Positions 1 through 10,275 are shown, counted from the stretch's first letter. The stretch: 64,000 nt of DNA from Prorocentrum cordatum (GCA_963575745.1 CAUYUJ010017909.1:85001-149000), one strand, 5' to 3'. Program-made: numbers and translations. The notes: generated from the sequence alone by a model not told the origin.

Positions 1-93
1 TTTTTTTTTTTTTTGTTGTTTCTCTTGGAACAGTTTTTGGTTATTTTTACCTTTTCCTTCCACCATCCGCCTGCAGAAGGACATGCCCGACCC
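1..93. mobile_element. MITE-A right end, cut by window edge
   Basis: The T-rich interior leads into the family A right terminus (CCGCCTGCAGAAGGACATG then CCCGAC). The same terminus closes the copies at 6827, 36784 and 58212. The left half lies outside the window. No coding capacity. Confidence 0.7.
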
Positions 94-199
94 AGGGGAA
101 AATGGGGAAACCGACATGTACCTGTACCGCTGCTCCTCGGACCTCTCCTGGGGTTCGTTCTCATCACCGTCATCCTCATCCTCGCCCTCTCCGTCCCTG

Positions 200-680
200 G
201 GCCGCCGCGCCGATGTCGGCATACCCCTCACACGTTCCGCGGCCCCATGGGGAGCTCTGCCCCAGGCCCCAGCGGCAGTGCCCGCATGGGGTCACCCTGC
301 CTGCTTCGGCACGCACCGCGCACGTTTCGTTGCCCCTATGCGGAGCTCCACCGAAGGCCCAAGCCGGCAGCGTCCGCATGGCGTCACCCCGCTCATTCCG
401 ACACACACACACACCACACACACTTCGTAGCCTCACAAAGAGCCCCACCGAGGGCCCCAGTGGCGGCGCCAGCATGGCGTCACCCCGACCGTTTATTTCC
501 CACACGCCCCTTCCACGTTTCGCAGCCTCACAAAGAGCCCCACTGAAGGCCATGGCGTCATTCCACACACCACTCACACGTTTCGTGACCCCACAGCGAG
601 CCCCAGCGAATGCCCCAGCGGCATCGCCCGCATGGTGTCACCGGCCCATTTCCACACCCCTCACACGCTTGGGTCCTTCG
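200..680. repeat. Degenerate 77-bp-family repeat, about five diverged units
   Basis: About five units of 70-100 bp carry the signature CACGTTTCGTGGCCCC, then GGGAGCTCCACCGAAGGCCCC, then a CGCATG-type segment. They match the clean arrays at 1600-2190 and 30880-32740 but are far more diverged. The right flank near 660-690 (GGGTCCTTCGCCAGGAT) also matches the flank of the 30.9-kb array near 32774. Overlapping open frames here are by-products of the repeat. Confidence 0.7.
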
Positions 681-865
681 CCAGGATGTCTGTTTGCAGC
701 GCCGGCTCTCAGGATCTGCTGACTTGGCACCCGTTCGCGCTGCGAGGGGGACGGGCCGTTTCAGCAATCAGGCGCCGTCTCGTGCCGTGTCAGCCGTCTA
801 TGTGGGCGCACTTTGGCCCCCAGCCTTGGAATTTGCATAAACACCCACTTCAGGCTCGCGCGTCT

Positions 866-893
866 CCCTCTCTCTCTCTCTCCCTCTCTCTCT
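866..893. repeat. (CT)n microsatellite
   Basis: A run of CTCTCTCT with a few CCT interruptions. The following 900-1110 is unique-looking GC-rich sequence with no gene recognised. Confidence 0.8.
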
Positions 894-1129
894 GGAGACG
901 GGGTTCGCAGGCTGAGCCGCCCGACGCCGCAAACACTCCAGATACTCGCGCGTCGAGCTTCACGTCAGAGCTTCTGGAGATTCTGAGCGTGGTCGCCGTT
1001 CGGCTCGAGCTGGCCAGGATATATCGACCCTCGAAGCTCTCTCGCGAGATATTCAGCTCATCCAGCAACGATGTCCATGAGAGTTGACGGGGGGAGAGGA
1101 AGAGACACGCATAGTCAAAACGCGAGGGA

Positions 1130-1410
1130 GGCTTGGGAGGCTCCGTGGCGATCTCGAGCCGTCTTGGAGCGGTCTTGGGGCCGCTTGGAGCATCTTGGGC
1201 GCCATCTTGAGCCAGCTTGGGGTATCTGAGCCGTCTTGGAGGTCTTCTTGGGCTCTCTAAGGCCGCTCTAGGGACGCTCGGGGGCGTCTTGGGTGCCTCT
1301 CGGGTGCCTCTTGGAGCCCTCTTGGGGCCTCTTGGGGCGCTCTTGGAGCCCTCTCGGGGGCCTCTTGGGAGCACTGGAGGGCCTCTTGGGGCCATCTTGG
1401 AAGCTGTCGG
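1130..1410. repeat. 12-bp minisatellite, unit near GGCCTCTTGGGG
   Basis: Degenerate units with repeated CTTGGGG, CTTGGAG and CTTGGGC. The same unit occurs at 16560-16700, 21200-21300 and 61063-61300. The array is followed by CACGATCCTCGTGAGG (1457-1472), which also follows the other arrays near 21330 and 61510. It is probably the left part of a composite element that closes near 2475. Confidence 0.75.
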
Positions 1411-1550
1411 TCAAACAAGGGGGCGTCCTCGATTTCCCTCCCCCCCTCGTGGGCCACGATCCTCGTGAGGGGTGTCAAACATTGGCCCTCCCAGGGGCCG
1501 AAAAAGGAGCCTCCGACACCTCGCCACACCTCCCAGTTAGCCTGGCGAAG

Positions 1551-2360
1551 CCCAACCATATGCAGTTGTGAATACAGCAAATCTGAACATCGTTTTCGGT
1601 GGCGCTACCTATGCGCCTACGGTGGAGCTCCCTATGGGGCCACGAAACGCTGCCCTGGGTGGGGGAACCGCGGGCACCCCCACTGGGGCCTTCGGTGGAG
1701 CTCCCCATGGGGCTACGAAACGCTGCCCTGGGTGGGGGAACCGCATGCGGGCACCCCCACTGGGGCCTTCGGTGGAGCTCCCTATGGGGCTACGAAGCGC
1801 TGCCCTGGGTGGGGGAACCGCATGCGGGCACCCCCACTGGGGCCTTCGGTGGAGCTCCCTATGGGGCTACGAAGCGATGCCCTGGGTGGGGGAACCGCAT
1901 GCGGGCACTCCCACTTGGGGCCTACGGTGGAGCTCCCTATGGGGCCACGAAACGCTGCCCTGGGTGGGGGAACCGCATGCGGGCACCAGACTGGGGCCTT
2001 CGGTGGAGCTCTCTATGGGGCCACGAAACGCTTCCCTGAGTGAGGGAATCGCATGCGGGCACCCCCACTGGGGCCTTCGGTGGAGCTCCCTAGGGGGCCA
2101 CGAAACCCGGCCTTGGTGGGGGATCCGCATGGGGCCTTCGGTGGAGCTCCCTATGGGGCCACGAAACGCCGCCCTGGGTGGGGGAATCGCATGCGGGATA
2201 GGAGTAGGGATGGGGGAGGATGCGGAGAGCAGAAGCAAGGAAGGGGAGGAAAGAGGAGGGGGGGTGGGGAGGAGTGGGAAGGAGGAGAGGAAGGAAGGAA
2301 GGAAGGAACGCGGGGCGCTGTCACTTCAAAACGAGGACCCAACACCACAGGATGGTTGGG
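1551..2360. repeat. 77-bp array element (orientation opposite to the 30.9-kb copy)
   Basis: About seven units of GTGGAGCTCCCTATGGGGCC..CGAAACGCTGCCCTGGGTGGGGGAA..CATGCGGGCACCCCCACTGGGGCCTTCG, mostly 77 bp apart. The block is bounded by CCCAACCAT at 1551 and its inverse ATGGTTGGG at 2352. A purine-rich tail and the segment AACGAGGACCCAACACCAC (about 2330-2350) are shared, inverted, with 30771-30890. Because 77 is not a multiple of 3, long frames open in several phases and should not be called genes. Confidence 0.8.
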
Positions 2361-2477
2361 GAACAAATCTTAAGGAGGGGAGGGGGAGGGTTCCCCTCCC
2401 CGAAGGGAAGAGGGTTTGTGGAAGAGGACAGACACCCTCCTTCGACCACCTGTCGCCCGAAGGGCTGGTGGGATTAG
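2361..2477. repeat. Right end of composite element (CTCCCCGAAGGG ... GGGCTGGTGGGATT)
   Basis: A G-rich stretch leads to CCCCTCCCCGAAGGG and ends in CCGAAGGGCTGGTGGGATT. The same ending occurs at 17030-17135 and 61590-61700, so the 77-bp array at 1551-2360 seems nested in a composite that begins with the 12-bp array at 1130. Confidence 0.65.
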
Positions 2478-2599
2478 TTGGCTTGCAAGCTCGCAGGAGC
2501 CATCTGCGAGCCTAGCAAGCCCAGAGCTGTCCAGCCCTCACGTGAGCCCCAATGCAACTCATTGGCAGAGCCTGCAGATATCTACCAGCGTTGCTTCCA

Positions 2600-3265
2600 A
2601 CTAGACAACGTCGAATTGACTGCACGGGCTCCATTGGGCTCCACTGAATCCCTGTGGTCTCCATTGGACTCCAATGAGCCATTGGACTGCATGAAGCTCC
2701 ATTAGACTCCATTGGACTCCATCGGACTCCATTGGACTCCATTAGGCTTCATTCGACTCCAGTAGACTCCAGTGGACTTCATTCCGCTCCACAGGACTTC
2801 ACAGACCTCCATGGGACTCCAGTGGACTCCATTGGACTCCAGTGGACTGCATTGGGCTCCATTGGATTTCATAGGGCGACTCCATAGTACGTATTGCACA
2901 TGGGATTACATGTCACTCCGTTCGAATACCCATACGTAAACTCCGTTGGGCTCCATTGGCCACCGTGGGACCCCATCGGAAAACCCGTACCACTCCATTG
3001 GGCTCTAGTGCGCTCCGTTTGTTTGAATGGAGTTCATTGGCTGTCATTGATCTCCAGTGGACCCCATTGCCATACCCAAGGAATCCATTGCCATACCCAA
3101 GGGCTTCATTGCCATGCCCAATGAACCCATTCACGTACCCAATTGATTCATTGGCGCACTCCAAGAAAGCATCGTCATACCCGAATCCACTTCCATTTAC
3201 CTAAGGCGTCCACGTCCATATACCCAAGGAATCCATTAGCATACCCAAGACCGTTCTAGGGCGCG
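2600..3265. repeat. 10-bp minisatellite (GGACTCCATT) grading into CCATACCCAAGG repeats
   Basis: From about 2625 to 2880 the sequence is ACTCCATTGG-type decamers with scattered changes. From 3060 to 3250 it becomes units such as AATCCATTGCCATACCCAAGG. Open frames on both strands (for example MESNGVRWSPMESNG on the minus strand) reflect the decamer. No gene is supported. Confidence 0.85.
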
Positions 3266-3645
3266 CTTGCGGAAGGGGTCACCTGGACCAGTCTTAGGCG
3301 TCTACAGCTTTGGCTGAGCTAAGGTTGATATTGGAAGTTGGTGCCTTCTCGCTGAAGCTCGTGGTGCCGACCCCACTCCCACTCGGTTGGGGTGAGTGGT
3401 ATGCCGCGCAGGATCCGCGTCAAGCACGAGAGGACCTCTTCCCCTCCCCCCTCCCTCGTCAGCGTAGCAAGCAAACAGCACGTCGCACCCAGAGGGTCCC
3501 CTGGTCCCCGCCTCCGCCAGGTCATGGTGCCGGTCGACATGCGCGGTGTCGGGGAGGAGTTCGACGACGTGGAGTCGATGGTGGAGAAGCTCGGCCCGAA
3601 GGGGACGGCCGAGGCCTGCGTCTGGGAGGAGAGCTATCGGGCGAC
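3266..3645. other. Unassigned GC-rich stretch
   Basis: No repeat, motif or convincing exon recognised. Open frames on both strands here have no family signature. Confidence 0.4.
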
Positions 3646-3649
3646 GGGA

Positions 3650-3842
3650 GCTGTGCCCAGACATCTTCGCGTCGTTGAGAAAACACGGCGCAAGGCTTTT
3701 GGTCGTTTTCGGTCTCCTGGGGCCCTCGCGGGGCCCCGAGACCGTCAGAAAACGGCACAGGATGAAACACCGGCCCGGGGGAAGGGGTCGAGGCATCATG
3801 TGGCCCATGCATTGACGAACATCTCGGCATCGCATGTCTGGG
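3650..3842. repeat. Dispersed foldback repeat, copy 1
   Basis: Contains GTTTTCGGTCTCCTGGGGCC opposed by GGGGCCCCGAGACCGTCAG, followed by AGGATGAA and later CATGTCTGG. The same order occurs at 11800-11992, so this is a dispersed element rather than a gene. Confidence 0.55.
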
Positions 3843-4196
3843 TACGTGTCCGCCGCCGCTTGCCAGCCCCATGTTCGGCCCCGGATCGGTGTGTATGGTT
3901 CCCTGGCCAACCCAGGGTGGGCGTATACGTTGAGCTCTGATGTTGAGAGATCATCGCAATGTCGCGAAAAATGGCGACCAGAGGCCGAGACCCCATATTT
4001 CGTTACACTTTTCGAGCCAGGTCGCGCAGCGATGGTCCTGGGGCTCGAAGGCGGGCGAAATGAACGTGGTGAAAAAGTGCAACGCCCGCATCTCGGGGTA
4101 TACACCGCTCTCGGGCCCAGGTTGGGCCTGGCCTGAGGGCCACTTGCCCACCACCGCTACCACAGGTGCGACGGGGGAGAAGGGAGGATAGGGGAG

Positions 4197-4267
4197 GTCC
4201 TCCTCCTCCTCCTCCTCCTCCTCCTCCTCCTCCTCCTCCTCCTCCTCCTCCTCCTCCTCCTCCCTCT
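4197..4267. repeat. (CTC)n tract
   Basis: Pure CCT/CTC triplets. Poly-Glu, poly-Arg or poly-Pro frames across it are artefacts of the triplet. Confidence 0.95.
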
Positions 4268-4560
4268 CCTGCCTCCTTGGCAGTGGCGGTGCAAACTGGG
4301 CGGTGGACATGTGCAGATCGCGCCGCGCGCGCGCGCGTCGCGGGGCCAAGGGCACGCGGGGCGCGCGCCCGCTCCTCTCGGGGGCCCGGTCCTCTCCCGG
4401 GGCCCTCTCGCAGGTCGGCGGGGGGCGCTCGGGGCGTCGCGCGGGAGATCGCGCCGCGGTCTCGCGCGCGGTCGCGGGGGGCAGGGCGTTCTCCGAATTT
4501 CTTGGGCGGGATAACTGATCGAGGGGTGGGCGGCTAGCCTTCCGACGGAGCTTGCCCATC
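4268..4560. other. GC-rich spacer between CTC tracts
   Basis: CpG-rich, GCGCGC-containing unique sequence. No gene or motif recognised. Confidence 0.4.
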
Positions 4561-4574
4561 TTACCCCCCTCCGC

Positions 4575-4747
4575 CACCTCCTCCTCCTCCTCGTCCTCGG
4601 CCTTGTCCTCCTCCTCCTCCTCCTCCACCTCCTCCTCCTCCTCCTCCTCCTCCTCCTCCTCTCCTCCTCTCCTCCTCCTCCTCCTCCTCCTCCTCCTTTT
4701 CCTCCTCCTCCTCCTCCTCCTCCTCCCTCCTCCTCCTCCTCCTCCCC
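4575..4747. repeat. (CTC)n tract
   Basis: Imperfect CCT/CTC triplets. The region to 5230 is unique GC-rich sequence with no recognised gene. Confidence 0.95.
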
Positions 4748-5234
4748 TAAACCCGTTCCGACAGCACGTGCCCAACCCCTCCAGCGGATCAGAGGGGGGG
4801 GGGGCGAGTCTTGCCCTCTCCAGAGTAGACGGGCTAACGGCGATGTAGGCAACGGCGATGTAGGTTTCGGTAGTGTGGACAGTGCGTGGCTCGCGCTTTC
4901 CTGCAGTTCGCTGTGTCGTGCTCGCTCGTTCCGTTTGCAGGTAGGAGATGTAGGAGAAGGTGGCTCGTGTTTTTTCCACGCTTTGGTTCACAGCATCGCC
5001 GTTCAGCAACATTCCCGTCAGCCGTGCCTTGGGTTCTGGCCTATCTTTTTTGTTGCGACGTCCCCGCGTCCCACGACGTCGGCCTCTCGGGGGGCGGGGC
5101 GGGGCAGAGGGCGGGGGAAGGCAGGATCGATCGCGACGTGGGGCGGCATCACCACGGCCAACAGCCCGGGCGCGCAGCCCGGCTTGGACTCGGGAGCGTG
5201 GTGGGAGGGGGCTGCTCGAACGTCGGCATGGTCG

Positions 5235-5465
5235 TCTGGCCGTGCTCGTGCCCTTCGTGGCCCCGCTGTCGCCCTTCGTGGCCCCCTCGCTGTCCTACGT
5301 GGCCCCGTTGCTGCCCTCAGTGGCCCCGTTGCTGCCCTGTGAGGCCCCGCATCATCTGCCCTTCGTGGCCCCCGCTCGTTCGCGCCCTTCGTGGCCCCAT
5401 ACGCATGCCCTTCGTGGCCCCACTGTTGCCCCTCGTGGCCCCCTTCCTGCCCTTCGTGGCGGGGC
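5235..5465. repeat. Minisatellite CCCTTCGTGGCCCCGCTGTCG, copy 1
   Basis: About ten units of 20-25 bp built on CTTCGTGGCCCC with varying middle parts. The same series, in the same order including GCCCCGCA..ATCTGC and CGCTCGTTCGCGC, is present at 61853-62105, so whole blocks rather than single units are duplicated. Confidence 0.8.
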
Positions 5466-5829
5466 GCTGGTTGGCGCGCATACCATCTACCAGCAGCACC
5501 AACCCACTCCGGGGAATGCAAGAGAAGAGATGCAAGGAGATGGCCCGAGCCAGGCGCGAAGTTCGGCAGGGGGGGAGGGGGAGGGAGGGGGGGAGGATGA
5601 GCCCGACAACGATCGGGGGCCCAGCGTTGGCCTGGCCAGGGTCGGTGTCCGCCGCCGCTCTCCCGTGCACGGCCCCCCCCTATGCCGGGCGTGGCTGCCC
5701 GGCAGAGCCCGCGCCGAGCCGATGCGTTCGTGAGGGCGCCATTGCTAGTGGCCTTCGGCCTATCTCGCCACGGTGCCCGGGTTATGGACAGGAGGCCTCT
5801 TTCTAGGCCTCCTAGATGGGGTCGGAGTA

Positions 5830-6010
5830 GGTGGGGTCGGAGGACAGCGCCGCATCGCCGATGCATCGCCGATGCGGCTCGATGTGGGGCCCGATTTGCT
5901 TCACGTCGGCGACGTCGATGCATCGCCCACGTCGGCGATGCATCGCTGGTGCATCGCCGATGCATCGCTGATGCATCGGCGATGCGGCGAGATCCTTCGA
6001 CCCCATCTAC
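5830..6010. repeat. Palindromic GCATCGCCGATG repeat cluster
   Basis: Repeated GATGCATCGCCGATGC and CGATGCGG units lie between GGTCGGAGTAGGTGGGG and its inverse CCCCATCTACTCGGACC. The cluster therefore sits inside inverted flanks. Related clusters: 9480-9510, 25745-25870, 28690-28730 and 45670-45760. Confidence 0.7.
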
Positions 6011-6109
6011 TCGGACCCCATCTGGGATGCCTCTTTTGGGTCAGAGCAGGATGAGGTCCCGATGCCGCTGCCCTTCCCTCGTCTTCGCCGTTTTGGGGGC
6101 TTCCAGGAA

Positions 6110-6195
6110 GCCTTCGTTTCCTGCCCGCTGGATTCGCTTCGGAGTTCTGGTCGGACCGCACCCTTAGAGAGTTGCGGGGGGCAGCGGTGTCAGTC
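6110..6195. repeat. Dispersed protein-like repeat (CTGGATTCGCTTCG..TTCTGGTC)
   Basis: Shares CGCTGGATTCGCTTCG, TTCTGG and a GGGGAGCAGCGGTATC-like end with copies at 24265-24345, 46735-46850, 47465-47520 and 48420-48530. The 24.3-kb copy reads as FWPEGTREWYLLVSP, so the family may descend from a coding sequence. Confidence 0.5.
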
Positions 6196-6360
6196 GAAGA
6201 AGAAAACACGCTGTAAGCAGAAACTTTCGGAGCTCCGCGCCGATTCCTTGGATCCGCTTGGGCCCCCTGGCGGCGCCTCCGGCGCGTCAGGGAGGGGGGT
6301 CCAGCACGGATGCCCGAAGTTCGCGCGGAGCGCTACAAGCTTCTTCCGTTGCGGCTTCTC
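6196..6360. mobile_element. MITE-F (foldback), copy 1
   Basis: The left arm GAAGAAGAAAACACG..AAACTTTCGGAGCTCCGCG is answered by the right arm GCGCGGAGCGCTACAAGCTTCTTC. The centre holds GGCGCCTCCGGCGC and GGAGGGGGGTCCAGC. Other copies: 18475-18660, 28440-28625 and 57185-57350. Confidence 0.65.
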
Positions 6361-6501
6361 CCTTCTCTCACTTCGATCTCCCGGCTGAGGAGGCCTCCTG
6401 GACGTAGGCCTCTCTGGAGCCTCAGCCTGTGCCTCCTTGGCACGAGGCCTTCGTGAAGGCCTCGTGAAGGCCTTCGCCATCCTTCGCCGTCCCGCGCCGG
6501 G

Positions 6502-6605
6502 CACGAGGCCTTCGTGAAGGCGCGCGACTACTTTGAGGCGAACAAGGACAAGGAGCCCGAGGACGAGAGGCCACAGCCGATGACCGCGGCGGAGTGGAAG
6601 AAGGC
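6502..6605 (+). other. Exon-like pocket, unknown product
   Basis: Unlike its neighbours this stretch reads as ordinary hydrophilic protein in one frame: HEAFVKARDYFEANKDKE followed by PEDERPQPMTAAEWKK. No family recognised. Two direct repeats mark it. GGCACGAGG..CGTGAAGGC (22 bp) occurs at 6439 and 6500. The 18 bp GGCGGAGTGGAAGAAGGC occurs at 6588 and again exactly 200 bp later at 6788. If the second pair bounded a GC-AG intron (6604-6803), the frame would continue EWKK-ARPAVLN. It may be a remnant of a real exon; transcript support is unknown. Confidence 0.35.
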
Positions 6606-6826
6606 GCTGCCACGGCCGTCTGCTCGCCGGGGGTTCGAATGTTCAGCACTGTTTCCTCCGATCTGCACCCCAGTTGGGGATGTGCGCCTCGAAACTCGAG
6701 GGGATCTCCCTGTCCCCATCGAGGGGGCCAATCGGCCAGTGGGGCCCAGGCCACGTCATTGGGGCCACGTCATTGGGGATGGGGATTGGCGGAGTGGAAG
6801 AAGGCACGCCCTGCAGTGTTAAACGT

Positions 6827-6984
6827 AAGTCGGGCCCGTTCCTTTACAGGAGGGGAATTCAAAACTAGTCAAAAAATAGTCAGGGGACTACTTTTGGAAT
6901 AATTTTTTGACTATTTTGGCGTATTTTTTGAGTACTTTCTAGCGTTTCGTCGAAAATTCCCCTGTAGAAGGACACGCCCGACTT
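6827..6984. mobile_element. MITE-A, complete copy with 5-bp target duplication
   Basis: Starts AAGTCGGGC and ends GCCCGACTT. The inner arms are CTTTACAGGAGGGGAATT and AATTCCCCTGTAGAAGG. The interior is AT-rich with AATAGTCAGGGGAC. Flanks are AACGT (6822) and AATGT (6985), a 5-bp duplication with one change. Length 158 bp, non-coding. The bases before it make GTAAGT, a consensus splice donor. Confidence 0.85.
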
Positions 6985-6989
6985 AATGT

Positions 6990-7215
6990 TAATCTCGATC
7001 TGGTCGATCCGATTCGATAGCGGTTCAGGCCGACTCGATCCGATCCGGTGCCGATTCTGCGAGGGCCCGATGCGGCGCGATGCTTGCATGGCGCCGTTGT
7101 GCATCCTGGCGCGGCCGATCCGGCCGATCTGATTCGATCCCGACAGCGTGCCGATGCGGTTCGGTTCGACGCACATCTGGATCGGATCCGATTTCCCGGT
7201 CCGGACATCACTGAT
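6990..7215. repeat. GATCCG/GATTCG short-unit repeat
   Basis: Degenerate hexamer-like repeats (CGATCCGATTCGATAG, CTCGATCCGATCCGG). Related sequence at 23815-24035 and 48835-48900. Confidence 0.6.
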
Positions 7216-8425
7216 CTTTCTCTGGCTCCTCTGACGAAACGGCCGCGGCGCCCGATGCATCGTCCACACCCGCAGGCTCTCGGAGATTCCCGATCTATCC
7301 TTTAGGATGCAACTCTTTGGAGTTACATGCAGCATCGGCGCTGGTGTACATGTGTTGTCGACAACCAGCCTTGTCCTGCTCAATCCCGCCTAATCCGACC
7401 GAGTCCGGCTTAATCCTACTCAATCTTGGGCTCAATTTAGGTTAATCCGCCTTGATGGCCCCTCAGTCGGGCTCAATCGCCTGGAATCATTCCGACAAAG
7501 ACCTCCCAGGAGTTACCTTCCAACGATGCATCGTCCAGTTCCGCCGCATCCCTGAGATTCCCGATCTACCCTCACCAGAATTTGCCCTCATCCTGCTATG
7601 GGGCCTCTACTTCGGCCTGGGCGGTACAGCGCTGAATAGTGCAGCATCGGCTGTTCCCCCTCCCGATCGGGGTTCCCGATCTGCTTCTCGACCTCTTGTC
7701 AATCGGCCCGCGATGCGAACGGCACGCGGTCGAGCCACCAGGGCCTCCATGGTGCCCAGCCCCCATCATCGGAGGAGGTCTGTAACCCCAGAGACCTGTG
7801 ACCGGAAACGCGTCCGAACCTGTTGCGGGAAAGGCATCTAACCACAAGCGTGTTCGAATTTGGAAAAGCGTATTAGAGTTGGAGCCGGACACACTGACTC
7901 GGTCACGCCCGGGCGTGTTCGAAGAGCATCGGGCGCTGGTCTTCGTTGCTTCAGGGCACATTTTCAGGCGCAGGCTTGGTCACAACGTCCTCCTGATGGA
8001 GCCGGGGCTACGTTGAGCTGATTTTTTTTTGCTCGAACTCATAGCGCCCGTTATGTGGCCTCCAATTCACCCACCCGCCCAGTAGATACTATATCCCTCT
8101 CCGCTTCACCCACCCCTGGTGCAGCAGCGCCTGTTGTTCAGCAGACAGGTGTACTGTTCGCAGTGCGCGCGAAACGTGTTATGCTATATGCCAGCGAACC
8201 CACCCACCAACCCAGGCACATAACGCGCGTCATGTGGTTTCAAAAAACTTGAGCTTGCGAGGGTCAGCATCGAAGCCTGCGCGACGGAAAGAGAATGGAA
8301 CTCACCCTCACCCTGCCTGCTTCTTGCGCCTCCTCGTCCAGGGTCAGGCTGGGCATGCCCCCCTCTGGGCAGACTTGGGAGGGAAAACCTAAGATAGTCA
8401 GAACAAAATCAAGCATGGTAAGCAA
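7216..8425. other. Unassigned moderately GC-rich stretch
   Basis: Contains short TAATCC-type repeats (7380-7455) and otherwise unique sequence. No coding frame carries a recognisable motif on either strand. Confidence 0.4.
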
Positions 8426-8430
8426 CTCAT

Positions 8431-8534
8431 AGGGGGAGGAGGAGGAGGAGGAGGAGGAGGAGGAGGAGGAGGAGGAGGAGGAGGAGGAGGAGGAGGAGGA
8501 GGAGGAGGAGGACGAGGACGAGGACGAGGAGGGC
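8431..8534. repeat. (GGA)n tract
   Basis: Pure GAG triplets grading into GAGGAC. Poly-Glu, poly-Ser or poly-Pro frames here are artefacts. Confidence 0.95.
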
Positions 8535-8814
8535 GGCGCCCGAGGCAAGTCCAGGGCCTGCGCCCCTGGGCCCCCGCCTCGCCGGCACCGGGCCGCTCGG
8601 CCCTCGGGCGCGGCAGCGCTCGGGCCCGTGCAGGTCCTCCGTCGGCGAGGGCCCTCGAGGCTTGGCATCGCTCGGACGCGTGCACTCTTTCCTGCGGCGA
8701 GGACCATCGAGGAGCATCCTCGATCATCTGGCCAAAAAAAATCCACGCACGGCACCGAACAAGAACACAGGGAGTGGACGTCCAAGCGATGGGGCGAGCG
8801 AGGAGCATCCTGCC

Positions 8815-9015
8815 GGGTACAGCCAGGGCCCCAGGGAAGGGGACCCGGTCAGGAGCAGGGCCCCTGGAGCCCCCGAATCTGCCAGAGCCACTAGGCCAGG
8901 TCTGCCAGAGCTGGCGTTTTTTCGGGCGACGGCAGTTCCGGTGAGTGGAACGGGCGGGGGTGGCGTCCCCCAGCACACGTATCACTAAAGCGGGTCCCAC
9001 TGAGCCCAGTTCTGC
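8815..9015. repeat. Dispersed repeat with GGCGACGGCAGTTCCG core, copy 1
   Basis: Shares, in order, TACAGCCAGGGCCCC, AAGGGGACCCGGT, TCTGCCAGAGCTGGCG, TTTTTCGGGCGACGGCAGTTC and GGGTCCCACTGA with 36090-36275. The last three segments are also shared with 56930-57060. Confidence 0.65.
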
Positions 9016-9425
9016 CAACGCCCAATCGTGGATCATTCAGCAACTGATCGTCTTTCAATTCATTGTTGTGCCGAGCGGCGCGGGCCCTCGCCCCCCTCCC
9101 CTCCCCCCTCGCCCCGTGGAGTAGATCTTGGCAGTTTTTGGCGCCTGTTTCAGGCAGCTGGAGCCCCCTCCACAGGGCGAACTGCTGCAAGCAGTCGCAT
9201 CAAGCAGAGGTCCGGAGCCAGACCCCCCCCCCCTTCCGCCCAATGTCGAAACACCGAATAAGAAAACGCTCACAAGCACGCGCGGAATCGAAGCACGCGC
9301 GGGGAATGGATGTCCGAACGATGGCCAGAGGATGGGGCCCCGAGGGAGGGGGGCAACGTGAGGGGGAGATAGGCTCAGGGGGGGATGCATTGGTCCCCAA
9401 TCGCCCACTGATCGCCGACAGGGGC

Positions 9426-9560
9426 CCGATAGCCCACCCAGCCCAGTAGCATGCGGATTCGCCATCGGGGGCCTATCGCCGATCCATCGGCAGCGCATCG
9501 CCGATGCCAGCTGGGTGTTTCTCCCTCCTGAGCCTGCCCACCCCCCCGATAGCGTTCCCC
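9426..9560. repeat. CGATAGCCC repeat, copy 1
   Basis: Carries CCGATAGCCCACC..GTAGCATGCGGATTC..GGGCCTATCGCCGATC..ATCGGC and ends in CCCGATAGCG. The same series is at 28646-28780. Ends are inverted (CGATAGCCC and its approximate inverse). Confidence 0.55.
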
Positions 9561-9696
9561 CTCACCGAGAGACGGGGCCCTGGAGGATGGGAGGGGATCC
9601 CAGGTGGAGTCTTTGTTTGATGCCCCTCGTCTTTTGGGACCCATCCCTCGGGGCCCCATCTTGGAACGGGCCCAATCCGTGGGCCTCCAAGCCTTC

Positions 9697-9993
9697 TCCT
9701 CCTCCTACTCCTCCTCCTGCACCTCCTCCTCTTCCTCCTCCTCCTTTTCTGAAGTTCGGCAAACATTTTGCGGGGCCCGTTGCGTTATTCCTCCTCCTGC
9801 AGCTCCTCATCTTCCTCCTCCTCCTCCGCTTCTCCTCCTCCTCTTCCTCTTCCTGCACCTCCTTCTCCTTCTCCTTCTCCTCCTCCCCCTCCTCCTCCGC
9901 TTCTCCTCCTCCGCTTCTCGACCTCCTTCTCCTCCTCCTCCTCCTCCTCCTCCTCCTCCTCCTCCTCCTCCTCCTCCTCCTCCTCCTCCTCCA
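9697..9993. repeat. (CTC)n tracts with 9750-9785 interruption
   Basis: CCT/CTC triplets with CTT variants. The longest open frames of the region (up to 404 codons on either strand) run through it and owe their length to the triplet. Confidence 0.95.
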
Positions 9994-10104
9994 GGTCGGC
10001 GGCACGAGGCTGGGGCCCCGAGGGACGGGGGACGGGGCCCCGAGGACAGGAGGGGGTCCCAGGATCTGCGTGTACTGTCCGCTGGGCCACTCGCGGCGGC
10101 GCCA

Positions 10105-10275
10105 CGGTGGAAATTCCTGCCAAGAGGCACCCTGCTTGCCTCCAGGGGTGCCCTGGGCTTCTTGGGCTCCGATGGTTCTGCGATGGAGGGCGTGACGTCT
10201 CCCCACGCCACAAGTCCATGGACGTCCTGGGGTCTCGGGGTGTTGGGCTTCTCGTGGACGGGTTCCTCGTGGTCG
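10105..10275. repeat. Dispersed R repeat, copy 1
   Basis: Shares GCCAAGAGGCACCCTGCTTG, CCTCCAGGGGTGCCCTGGG, CGATGGTTCTGCGATGG and a GGACGTCCTGGGGTCTC..GGGCTTCTCG segment with copies at 12675-12850, 19465-19640 and 25450-25625, and weakly with 44525-44710. No tRNA-like promoter boxes were seen. Confidence 0.65.

Noticed and set aside
6630-6645. GGGGGTTCGAATG as a tRNA or Pol III B box
   Set aside because: No A box, no cloverleaf arms nearby and no terminator T-run at a sensible distance.
8264-9036. Poly-Ser, poly-Pro and poly-Leu 'proteins' over GGA tracts (also at 4.2, 9.8, 22.9, 26.6, 28.9, 54.7 and 55.1 kb)
   Set aside because: Triplet repeats are open in all frames; flanking residues show no conserved motif.
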